From Ricordea florida (Eukaryota > Cnidaria > Anthozoa > Corallimorpharia > Ricordeidae), in the NCBI GenBank assembly GCA_949710005.1, contig OX453275.1, positions 32,980,718 to 33,044,717 of the forward strand: DNA of 64,000 nt, given 5' to 3'. Shown piece after piece: positions 36,390 through 47,512 of this stretch. The notes beneath the pieces were generated by a model, which did no database searches, was not told where the DNA came from, and worked only from the letters and a program-made list of their open reading frames with translations. A program made the position numbers and the translations under genes. The stretch's first letter is position 1. Each line of letters opens with the position of its first letter.

Positions 36390-39300
36390 CGAGTGTTGGT
36401 CCGGCCGGGGTTTGAACCCGCGACCTCCTGCACAATAGTCCGGTGCTCTACCAGCGGAGCTAACCGGTCGGTGGAATTATTGTATAATCTCAGAAATTAC
36501 ATTCCAAGGCTAATAGCAGCTAAATAAATATATCTACTGTATATCTGCCTTTACTTCATTGTGCATGCTGTAGCATTATTGTTCCATTCTTCAAAAACAG
36601 GAAATGTTTGCACATGCATTATCCTAGACAATTCTGTTACGACCTGCATAGTTAAGTATGAGATTATATGGAAATCTAGCCCTAACAGTTTCTTAACAAA
36701 AGGTGCCACAAAATGTCTTGTGATAGCTCAAGTTGTATTATTTTATCAATCAATTCTAATCTGACCTTCATTGTTTTTTGTATCTTATCTTTTGCAGGTC
36801 TGCTTCCCAGAAAAGTACCTGTAAGGTAATGAGAAATCTGGCAATTGTGTTTGATTTCTATTATTTTTGCAAAAGGTTATTGTGGATTGGAAGATCCAGT
36901 GATAATGTAAACTTTTTCATATTTCTCACAACACATTTGCTTAATTGTTCTTAATTAATCAATAATTAATTAATCTTGATTAATTATTGATTAATTATTT
37001 ATTAATTTCACTAGTTGCTTAATTGTTTTTGTTGATTGTGGAGATCCAGTGATAACATGAACTTTTTCATGTGTCATAATGTAGTCAATTAATGGTCATG
37101 GCAATTGGTTTCTGTCACTTGCAGCTTGTTTATCTTCAAACTTTGCTTTTTGTTATGGAGTTTTTTCTTTTGTCATATAAAATTTGTTGGTATAGTGAGA
37201 ACCAACAAACCAATGAAAACACTTTCCCCAAAGTTATGTCCCAGTCACTAGCAATGTACCATTTTTATTAATTTGCTACCACGAAGTTCTTTGTTCACCA
37301 CTAGATGTTATACAGTCATCTCTCTCTTGTAAGTGACCACGCTTGGTGCAAGAAAAAGTGGTTGCTTAATAGAAAAGAAGCCAAAACCTGGGTGGAGGGT
37401 GACTGTACACTAATTTTTGCTCTTTGGGACCTTATCAATTAAATTGAAGCAAATATACAGTTTCGTATCCTATGGCTTTGGAAAAAGATTGGAAGCACTG
37501 GTAATTTCAAATAAATAGGAGTTCCTGTCATGCATTGCATCTGTTGATTTTTTGATCTACAGTGTATTCAGTTGTATGGTTGCGTATCGGAAACACATAA
37601 CAAAGGGATATGTCAAATTGAGATCCAGAGTTTCTCATCTTAAGCTGAAAATTATTTCACTCAGTCACTGCATACAGTTATGAAATATTTATCAGCACTT
37701 GAAGAGAAATTTTTGTAATGTCCACTATGTAACAAATATATATTAAGTAAATGCAATCCTGAACAAGTAATATGCTTAGACAGGACTGAATTGTCTTCTT
37801 TTATAAAGTCACTTGTTTGCATAACATGTTGCTTTTGATAAGTACTGTTATAGCATAGCTTTGGGAAAGCACATGCTATGATTGGCCAATATGCACGAGC
37901 CATTTGCCCATGGGTTGCATGCTGACATCAGATTGTTAACCAGAGTATAAAAGTTGTGAAGCCTTATGTTATAAAAGAAATGATAAATGCAGCAGCTATG
38001 CAAGCATTGAGTTATGGATGCACTTGGGAGGTTTGCTAAGCACTCAAGAAGCTAGAGATGCTCTCGGCTGCCATTACGCTTTTTTCGTGCTTATAAGCCT
38101 CCAGCGTGCGTCCACAACTCGATGGTTGCACGCTGCACGTTTACCATTTCTTCATTTGTCTAGTTAAGGTGGGTGTGCAAGTGACCATATTTGCTGGTCA
38201 GCATGGGAGCAGCCTCCAAGCTTAAATTAATTTCAAAATAATCTCGCTTTAGGATTGAGCGTGATGACAAGTCTGCAGGCGAGGAGAGTGACATAAGCGA
38301 TGACGACACAGGTACAGTATCTGATCAATGATTACACCTACAATGGAGCAGATCATGTGTTAAATGAAACATGTGAAAACAAGATCATAGTTTTTCTCCC
38401 CTACTTCCCATTTGGCTTAACTGCTTCTCTGAAGCCCTCACCTAAGGGCAGCAGCTGTGCATCTACACAGCCAACTTAGACAACACCCCCCCCCCTCCCC
38501 CCCTTCTTCCTTATATCAGTAGGTGTATGTGAGGGAAGCTGGCTGGTTACTTTTTGCAGGGTGGGATGGGGGGAATTCACTGCATACATATACATGTAGG
38601 CACATAGCCATTTTCTCATACACCTAAAAATGAAGGGGGAGGGGTGGTCTACCTTCACTGCGTAGTGGCCGCTTTTAGGTGACTTCTTCGAATTGGTAGG
38701 ATTTGATGAAGTTACTTTTTTTTTGAAGTTGCCTTTTTATTTGCGTAATTCGCTCTGACAAAATGACAACGCTCAAAACGTCCAACGGTGGTAAAAGTTT
38801 ATCAACTCCCATTATAAATCACTTCTTTTGTGTTTCACAATTCCCATCAACACAGCACCTGTTTGGTATTAAATTAACTAGTAGTATTGAGCTAGTATAG
38901 GAGGATTGAGGGAGGGGAGGGGAGGGGAGGGAGGGACAGTATTGAGTTATTATATGAAGAAAGAGGGAGGGGAGGTTGGAAGGGGTTATTGGTCTCTCTG
39001 TGCTTATAAACCCCTCCCCTATTATTGCAGGCTCAGAACGCTTTTATCACAACAAGAACCAGATCTTCTTCAACAAGAGCTGCTGCTTTGGCCCTCTGTT
39101 GGACAGAGACAAGGTTGCCCAGCTGCCTGATGCAACCCCACCTGGGAAAGTCAGTAGCGTGATACGAACCGGTTTAGAGATGGTGGCCAAGGCGGCGTTT
39201 GACCCCGAGAAGGTGATAGGTCTCATGCAGGAGGGATGTGGGGTCAGGGTGGTGGTCAAACACAAGGGAAAAATTCTAAAGAAGGTAGGGAGCAATTGAA

Positions 39301-42300
39301 ACACATATATTTCCACTGCGAACTTAATTGTACTTGAAGATTTCGCCCTTGTAACCTTGACTCAATTTTTGCAATTTAGCCTGAAAAATGAACTAGCTGG
39401 AAGGAGATTAGCTCCTACTAGCTGGAAAATACTAGTGTGTTGCTCCACTAGTAGAACTAAACCAGGTGGTGACGCTGGAAGCATAGCAATAGTAGGTCCA
39501 CTGCTCCCAGCATAGGTGTCGGGTTAGCTAAGCTGGAGACAATTCTACAAACTGTCAAAGGTTTTTGAAAAAAAACGTGCAAAAGAAAAAGCCTCGGTCT
39601 ACAATGATGTCAATATTTCCGAGGCTCTAGAAAAGTGCAGTAGGCAACATGGTAGACTCCTGGTTAGCTTAGACCATCACATCTTGATTCTTCACTTGTG
39701 AAAATGTCTGCAGTCAGTAATTTAAAATTGAGCCGAACTTAGTCTAGTTGTCTTATGCTATGTTTTTTTTACAGCCTTCTCTTTTTGAACCGCTATTAAC
39801 TGTTTCTGTTGCGTGTCTTAACAGGCTATATCTCGTGTGGATTCACGCCCCAAGTTAGAGCGCTACCTTAAACGTTTCTGTCGCCGACTGATTTGCTGCG
39901 AGTTCTTTTTGAGCTTAAAGCCGGTGCCGACGCCATGTCCTGATCGATGCCAGGCAGATGGTGCGTAAAAACGTTCAGTTTGTTACTCCGGTTCTCGTTT
40001 CAAACCCAGTTTTGATTAACCTGGCATTCCAGTCCTTTACTGCTTTCACTCTGATCCGATCAGCATTTTTTTGCGGTTAAATGCAACTAAACTAAGTTAA
40101 CGACAAAGAGCGAGCGTCCTTATTCAGTGTGCGGTGGTCAGCGGTCTGAAGTAGGGAGCATGCTCCCGAGGGTCGCAAACTTTGGCAAACGCACAGGATA
40201 ATATGCTGTTTCAACATTCTTTTGAAAAGATTATTGGGCTTTTTGCGACTTTGAGTTTTCAAGATACCAACTAATTAATATTCATGAAAAAATTGGGACC
40301 AGAGAAAAACGTCCGTATAATCGAATAGTGCGGATAATCGAGGTCGGGATAATCGAGGTTCAACTGTATCAACCGAGTGGCGCGGTTTTAGTAAAGCGTG
40401 GTCGTGGTTTCTGTGAACTCTCCCCGCCCTTCCCTCCCCTTTCTTTCTTCTACTTCCACCATCTTGAACTTCGTTAACTTCGTTGTAGAAAGGAACTTAG
40501 CAAACCAGCAAGGAAAATTTTAGACTTCATTGTGTTCAATGGCTGCCAGGTCAGTTGTTTCGCACTAAAGAAATAAACAGTAAGGTCGCTCATGTCACAT
40601 AGTGTGGTCCAACACGGCCACTCAGAGGAAATTTGAAAACAGAAGTATAACAGAAACGAGAATCTTAACCCAAACACTTTTCCAGCTGTTTTTGGAATTT
40701 ACTTTTTTATTGTCTTTAAGGAATCGGTGTTGATTGTGTGTGAAAGTGAAAGTTATCCGTCATTTACATTGCCTTTATCTAGTATGGGTACGGAATGTTG
40801 GACTGGTATTGAAATTTACGATCAATTATCACCAAAGAGATGAAGTGTTTAGAAGTCGCAATCTTCTACCAACTTGACGATATAATGCGGTCACCCATTA
40901 ACGCGCTCACGTCTCTCTTCCCTACTTAATGGTCAAAAAGGCGAATCACTGCTATACGCTGCTGCTATAAGACCAGGAATCACCTCGTGCGTAAAAGACC
41001 CAAACTTCTGAACACTTCTGAAAAAAAAATAGGCATCAGTTTTGCAAGTGTAGGCGAAAAGAGTGAGGTTGATTTTGTGTGTTACTTGGCAACAGCAACA
41101 GTATGAACGGTCACTTTGTTAATATCGTTATGGCGTTGTGAAAACAACGGTTTTTGAACGGCCATTGCTCCGGAACCACAAAATGAATTAACGTGCCGTT
41201 TTTTGCGATGGAAAGTAGACGGCGCGGACTATTCCCCACGGAATTTTTGTCCAATTTCATTTTGTGGATCAAAAGTGAGCCGCCTTCAAAAACGGCAGGG
41301 CGGTGAAAACAACGGTTTTTGAACGGCCATTACTCTGGAACCACAAAATGAATTTACGTGCCGTTTTTTTTTGCGATGGACAGTAGACGTCGTGGACTAT
41401 TCCTACGGAATTACCCTCATTGTATTCGTATTTCGTTTCAAAATGACCAAGTTTTGTTAGAAGTGGAAGTTGTACACTTTCGATTCAAAGGACTGATCAA
41501 ATTTTATTCCGCAGTGTAGGGCGAAAGAAAGGTTTTACGGGGTTGAAACGTTAGCTTAAGCATGTATTTGTTATATCTTTGTCATATTTTATTCTTTAAA
41601 ATTGTTGGTTAGTAAAAAAAGGCGCCCTTTATTTTTTACAAATTGCATACAGATGAACGACCGAGTAAAAGGCAGCCATCCCAATATGACACTCTGGGCC
41701 TGGTACCTGTCATCTCTCATGAAAGTGATGGTTAAACATTAACGAACGTTTCATGACGTTATTAACTTTGAATTTGGGTCGATTTTGCCGGCATCTAATT
41801 GGAGCGGCAAATTAAATTATCTCTGACAAAGATGGCGAAACTGTGAATGTTGTCGAAGAATTAACGATTTGTTGAAAATTCCTTAGATAAGACAATAAGG
41901 AGATGAGGACACACTCGTCTGGTAACTACAACGTTCGAACTTTTGAGATAAAGATTTAGTGCGGATAGATTTGTTAATCTAGCGTTGTTTTCTTTGTTTA
42001 TAGATCAGGGAAACCTTCAGGGACCAAAGGGACTGAAAGCCAAGCGATCACGGGAATACTTTGAAGTGAAACATCTCGGAGTCGAGAAAAAGAAGCGCGG
42101 CCGGAAACGGAAGTCTGAGCTGCTTCTTGCGGCTGACACAAGCAACATTGTCCCCAGGCCTATTGTAGAAAACGGTTTACCAATGTCAGCAGCGGCTTTT
42201 AATAGCGTGGTACAAATGCAAAAGACTGCAATAACAGTCGCCACTACGCATGTCCAGAATGGAACAGCAGTTTCCTCGGGTTTACCCACGGTGCCTAGTA

Positions 42301-45300
42301 ACGGAAACAATCTTAGGTTCCAGGTTCCTGCAAACACCCCAGTGCCACGGTCATGTAACACGGCTAGTAACAGCGCTTTGTTCGCACCGCAGGGTGTCGT
42401 TCCGATGGGCCACCCATCCCGGACGCCTGTACCGATCAATGCCCTTCCAGGGGGGAAACCGGTCACAAAGGAGGTGAAGTCTCAGTGGTCTTTCTATTTT
42501 GTTGACGTTTTTAGTCTTTTGCTCAGTCACTCATTCTACCGTTATGTCTTACATATAACTGTTAATAGTAAATCGCTTGGGTAGAAGTTCTAAATTAATA
42601 TAGTCTGGGATGCTTCCTATTCCTTGTTCTGGTATGTTATTTTGCCGAAATGTTTTTCTGTTGGTATGGTGTTATTCTCGTATTAAAATTATTGGAAATG
42701 TTTTAAACATATCTAAAATATGAAGAACGGCAAAACAACTGAATTCTCGACCGCCTTCTGCGGTCTTCTTCAGAGAAATGACTGCAAGAATGAAAATGTG
42801 CAAGCTTAGACGTTATTGTCCACCGTCCCTTCGGGAGGTGACCAATGACGCATAAACCCTTGGCAAGAGTGCTCTTTCATTAACGGAATGTTTGTCCAAG
42901 AATGAGTGCAGCAACTCTTATAATAGTCTTTTGGTTTTCGTTATTCACGCCTGTTTCCGGAATGCTTGTCTCCGTATTAATTCCTGGAAACGGTCATCCA
43001 GTTCATGTGGTAAAACGTTCCTCTCTTTTTCCAGGGAGTGCAGCCTCATAATCCTTCGACTGGTGGGGGACTAAACGCCTCTTCATCAGAAGCCAACAGC
43101 CGCATTGTTACCAACGTGTCAAGCCAGAGGTTTGCGACAAGTGCTACAAGTTCTGGAACCACCATTACCTTCGGACGTGCCCCGCCAAATGTGACCATAT
43201 CCAACTGCACCCCTCCTCCCCTTACGAAAATCATGTCGGAAACCGTTAGCAGCCACACGGCTACGACACCCAACGTAACCGTGGAGCATCACAGTCAGCT
43301 CCCAATCCAAACAGCCAGCGTTTCAGTACCACCACCTCTCACTTCCGGTTCCGGTCACGTGCTTCCTGTTTCAGTGGCCGCAGGTTACAGACAAGCCACC
43401 AGTCCTGAGTTAGTTCCTCGACAAGTGTTGAGCTCGAAACCCGGAGGTGTAATACGGCACCCCGGAGTGCATCCCAACTCTGCCGCAATATCTCCACCTC
43501 TGCAAGTGAAGCAGAGCAATGCCCCTCCGCCTCCCCCTCCTCTTGTCCCTAATGCTCGTGTTGGTCCTCAGTCTATGAGGCCTCAGGGAATGTACCCCCC
43601 GCCACAGACGTCCCCCGTAGCACAGCCCCGCCCCGGTCTACACTCGCTTCCACCCTCATACAGCAGTATCGGGGCGAGAAGTAGTGTGATCAACCATCAC
43701 CCGCAAGTTAGAAATCCGCCTCCGCTGAACAGCTCGTCTGGTGCTACGGGGGCACCGGTTCATTCTACCATGGGAGGGGACAAAGGAACTTCACACCCTG
43801 GACCCACCTCTATGACTCACAGACCTATCATGCCAAATTACCAAGGGATGTCACGGTCTGTGTCTGCAGGTGGCCCCCCAGCCAATGTTACACCCTCCTT
43901 GAGGTTTACAAATGTCAGAGGACCATTTGGAAGTGGTTCGCCCGGATACCCTCCGAACGTGCGTCCTCATCCAGGGCACCCTGTGCAGGTGTCGTTAGGA
44001 ACAGGCCAGCAACAGGTAGGATTTTCCTGTCATAGAACAGTAAAATTAGAAAACAGTTAAGGGGGCGCACACGGACAATAAAATTCAGATAACCGGAGTT
44101 CATCCCCGTTTCTGTAACATGAATCACCGGAGAGTATTAAAACATGTATCTCCTGGATGGGATGTTAGTCCATAGCAGGGTTGCCTCCTAGCCTTATATA
44201 GGCTTTACTGAGGCTAGAAAAGACAAGCAAGTAAGTGAAATAACAGAGCGAGGTTAACAAGTTCAATTGGTGGGACGCAAACAACTTGGATACTTACAAA
44301 CGTGGTCGCGGGTGAGAATTTTACTAGCGTCCTCTGGATTGCAACCGATGTATATTGTTGAACCTTGATTGAAAATGTCGAGATCAAAATAGGTTTTTCT
44401 TAAAAGTTCGTCACTTTGTGGGTGTCATTTTTCATGCGACCTGCAAGATTTTTGTCCGAAGAGTTAGAACCGTTCTTTCCTAAGTCTTTATGAAAGAATG
44501 TTGCAATTATCTTTCAGAGTTTCAAAGTAAATTTCACAGTTCCTCCGGTGTCTGGTTCTGTTCAGCGTTCTCTTGCTCCCAATCCCGCAGTTTCGTTTGC
44601 GGATTTGGCATCGGTTCCCAAAGCTCACAAAGCACCAACCCCGATACAACCCAAGAGCTCCATAGACCATTTGCGAGCTCTGGCGAGCGTTTCCGTAAAA
44701 GAACCGAAAATTGAGGAAGAAGCGACCGAGTGTCAGCAACGACTAGAGAAAGATGCCAGAGATGACGAAGGCGATACGGAAGAGAAGACGGAAACACCTC
44801 GGAAAAAGAATCTTTGGTGGTTGAAGAAAAGGCGTAGAAAGCGTTCGCGATTGACTTATATAAAAGCCAAGTACCGTCGGAAAGACGACGAGGGTATGCC
44901 GAATACTTCCGAGATTGTTCCGGTGGAAGAGGAATTGGAACCCGACCTTCATTCCAAATCTTTATTGGACAGGCCCAAAAGAGGTCGTCCACCAAAGGGT
45001 GTACCGTTTCGACTGCCCAAGGTGGAGAGCTTTTCAAATAGCGATCCAGATTGGGATGAAACAGAGGAGGGAAGAAGAGTAAAACCCGTGGTAAAAAAGA
45101 GGAAAGGTCGTGCCAAGAAAGGCGAGTGGCATCCTTCTTGCTTCTCTACACAGTCTTGTGTATGTGGTGGTCATAATGATATGGTAGATCGCTTAAATCG
45201 ATAGTGTTGCTATTTTGTATTCTTTGCTATTGATAGAAGTTGGTAACTGGAAAGTTTCAAAGCGAGTTTCATTGTGTTGTTTAGTTTATTTCATTGGACA

Positions 45301-47512
45301 GTCTCCGAGATTTGCTATCTTAAATATTGTTTAACGGTCAACTGATTATAGAGACGCGCAAATTTGTCACAGGTTTTACTACGCGAGGATTTGTACATGA
45401 CTCGATGGTCATTACAGAGGCACGAGCTACCGCCTTGTACATATTAGTGTCTTAGCTCAGCCATCGAACCCCAACACTAAAATGGCCGACTTTTATTTTT
45501 TCTATCTAGAATTTTCTGAAGTGGCGTCACCAAAACTGCAGTCACCAGGCTTCGACGAGTCATCACACGTCCCAATGATTCCTGAGGCACCTCTGATGCG
45601 GGAGATTGGCTCGAGACTTGTGGCGACATTGCCCTCAACTTCCATGTCCCCAGTGGGACGCTCACCTCCAGTTTGTCAGCGAAATGTTCAGCGGTTTCAG
45701 CCAGGGGTGGGGTCACCGCGGGAAAAACGCGTCACCTCTCCTAAGGGGAGTGGGATGCCCAAATTGGTCCGTATGAGCTCAGGATCAGAGTCGAGAGGTA
45801 CGACATGTGTGCAGTAAAGAAAGAGTCCAATTTGTAATTTCGCCTCACAGTATCTATATTTATGGTCGTATAAAGAGATAATGAGAGTAGAGGATGAACA
45901 ACGGAAGGTTTCTGAGTTGATCAAACACCAATCTCTCTTAACTAACATGTAAGGAAGTGTATGGAAATGGTAAGACCTTGGGGACGAAAAAGGCTTAATT
46001 ATAGAGCCTATTCACTCACGTGATCGGCGGCCATGTTTTTCACAGAAACAAAAGAAGATGTTTACATTAGAATAGAATTTAATTCCTGGAGGATCGGTTT
46101 GGGACACCATCATGGCTGTCGTGACGTCATGCGCATACGCTGTACGGACCATGTCAGAGAGATGCATTAATTAGTATAAGTATAAATACTCAGGTGGTTT
46201 TACGAAATCGCGCGGTCTGATTGGTTCGCTATCTCGGATTATCAGCCGATAATCACCTCGACGAACAAAATGGCTGCCTGTTGTACAATGCTTTTTCTTT
46301 TCTTTTTTTTGAAATAATCACCTGTGTATTTATGCTAAAACAATTATTCGCCTCAGGCTCAGTGATTCTAATGTATAGCAGGGATGTGTTGCTTGGCAGT
46401 GGTTTATACTGAGGGAAGTAAACTGGGAATACCCTTTTTATGTCTGGGGAGTTTGATTTTTGTTTTTTGCAAGTAGGGTTTATTTCTTTTTTTCTTTTTT
46501 GACCCATTTTCTATTTCCCAATATTAGTTTTTTTTTCTTTCATAAGCTAATGAAATAAATATTATATTTTTTCTTTGTTTGCAGTTCACCATTCAGTATC
46601 ATCAGCACGAACTTCACCCTACCCTTCTCCTTACCCAAGCACATCTTCTGCACCCCTCTCCCCTAAGGGCCGTCGGTCCATGCGCCCCAAACCAAGTTGT
46701 GTCGATGTTGGTACAAACACGTCACTTCCGGGATGCGTAAATGGTCGGTCACCAGACCTCCCCGCCAATCCAGTCACGTGGACCGTAGAACAAGTGGTCA
46801 GATATGTGCGTTCGACGGACTGCTTTAATTATGCCAACATTTTCTTGGATCAGGTAAATGGCTGTGAATAAATTAAGGGTGTCTGTCAACATAAGTAGAA
46901 ATCAACTAGCATTCTCACACGAATCATGCAATCTGATTGGGCAACGTATTCACCCTCTTTTCTGTGACAGCGAGTAGCTAGAACAGTCGCGCTTGAAAGA
47001 AGACAAGGTTCTTCATTAATTAAAAAATAAGGAAATATTGGTATAAAATCGACGGTTGAATCTACGAGTTGAATTACCTGCTCATCTTCCGTGTAATTGT
47101 TAAATTGTTGAATTGCTACCAGTTCGTAGTTTAGTTGCCCTACCACTAAGCTGCGTAAGAGTCGGAGGAAGAACGTCCGAACTAGTAATCGTAGAGTCGT
47201 AGCGTCGGCCTCAGGCGTGGGAAATGGCTTACAAAAGTGTCTTTTTAACGGGTTTATGTAGGACGTTACTTTAAGGGTAAGGGTAAAAAGAAAGACCACG
47301 AATCAAAAGCACCATCTCGCTTGTTTGCTTGTCATATGCGAAAATTTTCCCTTGAAGCAGCTTATAATTTGATTGGTTCTTTTCAGGAAATTGACGGTCA
47401 GGCGCTGATGTTGTTGTCACGTGATTCCCTGATGCAGTTCACCCGTATGAAGCTGGGACCTACCCTCAAGATGTGCAGTTACATAGCGCAGTTAAAGCTT
47501 CGCGCGCGGTGA
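18960..47512 (+). CDS. SFMBT: SFMBT-like Polycomb protein (FCS zinc finger, MBT, SLED, SAM)
   Basis: Coding exons: 18960-19178, 20885-21169, 22362-22416, 23125-23216, 24758-24995, 25477-25565, 26231-26483, 26844-26923, 28267-28495, 29586-29604, 31470-31558, 36798-36825, 38253-38311, 39031-39284, 39825-39960, 42004-42473, 43035-44015, 44518-45121, 45510-45797, 46585-46853, 47387-47512. They join in frame to 1620 aa. FCS zinc finger 129-168 (CEFC and CSKDC pairs); MBT repeats about 193-300, 297-412 and 411-515; SLED/DUF3588 579-708; a Pro/Ser/basic linker to about 1550; SAM to the C-terminus (RSTDC, EIDGQALMLL). Sfmbt proteins partner Pho/YY1 in the Polycomb PhoRC complex, read methyl-lysine and contact Scm through SAM. 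Human SFMBT1/2 have four MBTs, so one core seems absent. SLED plus SAM excludes L3MBTL2, and the MBT order excludes Scm. Least certain: the 19-nt and 28-nt exons, a weak donor at 42474, and the donor at 45122, which appears to be GC. Confidence 0.93.
20695..20765. repeat. Intronic hairpin
   Basis: agcgttagcccttt and the reverse-complementary aagggctaatgct flank a short GC-rich centre (tcggagctctgcgacg). The right half resembles the CTGACGA-hairpin-GAAAC layout at 5879, but decayed. Confidence 0.6.
21290..21420 (-). repeat. tRNA-derived SINE fragment
   Basis: Read on the minus strand it contains gtcatgggtttgaattcc followed by GTTCAAGCCTGAAT, the same family as 9064-9135. The outer edges (attcaggcttg and caagcctgaat) form an inverted pair. 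Confidence 0.6.
23605..23988. mobile_element. Tc1/mariner-like foldback MITE with long perfect arms
   Basis: Arms 23602-23686 and 23907-23991 are perfect reverse complements over 85 bp, including flanking bases. With TA taken as the target duplication (23603-23604 and 23989-23990), the element starts CTGCGATTTTC and ends with its complement. The 220-bp centre contains an ATG-initiated open stretch (MADSPDVSSSLADSESFDD) that reads through the right arm. No transposase motif was recognised. Perfect arms imply recent insertion or gene conversion. It lies in an SFMBT intron. Confidence 0.8.
24540..24625 (-). repeat. tRNA-like SINE head
   Basis: On the minus strand the order A-box (tagctcggtggtagagtg) then B-box (ggtttgactccc) matches a pol III tRNA promoter. 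The acceptor stem does not close, so a SINE or tRNA pseudogene is more likely than a tRNA. Confidence 0.6.
27265..28048. mobile_element. 784-bp TIR element with 8-bp target duplication (hAT-like)
   Basis: It is flanked by perfect direct repeats CAAAAATT at 27257-27264 and 28049-28056. Ends are inverted (GGATTATGTGTACTAAAGG against CCTTTAGTACACATTATCC), and similarity continues inward for roughly 90 bp. The interior is packed with short TCGA-centred palindromic phrases (tcgatcga, gtcgac, actcga) on both halves, unlike the CpG-poor intron around it. Eight-bp duplications are typical of hAT, though the terminal bases are not canonical. No transposase, so it is non-autonomous. Confidence 0.85.
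31325..31380. repeat. Hairpin-forming intronic palindrome
   Basis: gttgtagatccac and gtggatctacaac face each other across a short spacer (tcgcctatcagctc). A nearby phrase, atcatcaataagag, occurs twice (about 31259 and 31407), suggesting a larger decayed element. Confidence 0.6.
31702..31845 (+). repeat. 5' LTR
   Basis: 144 bp, starting TGTAGG and ending CTACA. It contains a 15-bp stretch after accatg that is missing from the 3' copy; a catg microhomology at that spot suggests slippage. Confidence 0.95.
31846..31857 (+). promoter_or_regulatory. Putative tRNA primer-binding site
   Basis: TGGTGGCAGCGG begins directly after the LTR, the expected place for a sequence complementary to a tRNA 3' end. 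I cannot name the tRNA without a search. Confidence 0.6.
31873..35343 (+). pseudogene. Gag-Pol of Ty3/gypsy element, deleted and with one stop
   Basis: One frame of 1010 codons runs from a Gag-like N-terminus (residues 1 to about 163) straight into the protease active-site region (LDTGAA near 172). The end of Gag and the zinc knuckle are missing, so an internal deletion is likely. Then follow reverse transcriptase (catalytic RMDD near 445-448), RNase H (start near 589), the integrase HHCC zinc domain (about 810-865) and the DDE core (Asp near 880, Asp near 932 in SDNGPQF, Glu near 968). An in-frame TGA at 34903-34905, after ELLMG, cuts off the integrase C-terminal part, which stays open in the same frame to 35343. 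No envelope gene. Codon and CpG use differ from the intron around it. Probably inactive as a protein source. Confidence 0.93.
35521..35649 (+). repeat. 3' LTR
   Basis: 129 bp, same ends as the 5' LTR. It is shorter because of the 15-bp indel and carries one substitution (agttgcgc against agttacgc). Confidence 0.95.
36060..36478 (-). mobile_element. tRNA-derived SINE, near full length
   Basis: On the minus strand a tRNA-like head (A-box ggttagctccgctggtagag, B-box gggttcaaacccc, 36400-36478) is followed by a roughly 330-bp body with no coding capacity. The layout is that of a V/core-type SINE. The tail near 36060 is less certain. Confidence 0.75.
36545..36682. mobile_element. 'cattatgcatgc' family MITE, copy 2 (degenerate)
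   Basis: It contains tgtgcatgctgtagcattatt at the left and gttaagtatgagattatatggaaatctagcc at the right, matching the arms of the copies at 6514 and 55039. Confidence 0.6.
37313..37405. mobile_element. 93-bp pogo-like MITE
   Basis: Ends CAGTCATCTCTC and GGAGGGTGACTG are inverted over their outer 6-8 bases. TA flanks both sides (37311-37312, 37406-37407). A similar end, cagtcaactctctctta, lies at about 56544 in an AP5Z1 intron. Confidence 0.65.
38884..38976. repeat. Purine-rich imperfect direct repeat
   Basis: Two blocks of GGGA/GGGGA-rich sequence, each following agtattgagtta/agtattgagcta, lie just upstream of the SFMBT exon at 39031. A C-rich tract is at 38487-38503. Confidence 0.7.
40311..40366. 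repeat. Solo end of a pogo/Tigger-like transposon
   Basis: gataatcgaggttcaactg followed by TA is the reverse complement of the ends common in pogo/Tigger elements. The partner end was not found nearby, so this looks like a fragment. Confidence 0.5.
41138..41411. repeat. Direct duplication, about 165-bp period
   Basis: The block opening gtgaaaacaacggtttttga appears at 41138 and 41303. Both copies share acggccatt, ccacaaaatgaatt, acgtgccgtttttt and gcgatgg in order, with scattered differences. It is intronic, before the SFMBT exon at 42004. Confidence 0.85.
46160..46385. mobile_element. Dispersed foldback element B, copy 1
   Basis: It contains agtataaatactcaggtgg, ggattatcagccgataatcacc, aaaatggctgcc and ataatcacctgtgtatttatg, then caattattcgcctcaggctcagtg. 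The same phrases occur in inverse order and orientation at 48707-49000, defining one repeat family in two orientations. It lies in the SFMBT intron before the SAM exons. Confidence 0.75.

Noticed and set aside
42017-42466. A 149-codon minus-strand gene opposite the SFMBT exon
   Set aside because: It is the antisense of a real, phase-consistent coding exon rich in Pro/Ser codons, which commonly keeps the opposite strand open.
44534-45037. A 167-codon minus-strand gene
   Set aside because: It is antisense to the SFMBT exon 44518-45121, with no domain and no splice partners.
18960-47512. Assigning the MBT gene to L3MBTL2 or Scm
   Set aside because: L3MBTL2 shares the FCS finger but lacks SLED and SAM. 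Scm has two MBTs and different repeat sequences; MBT3, SLED and SAM here match SFMBT best.
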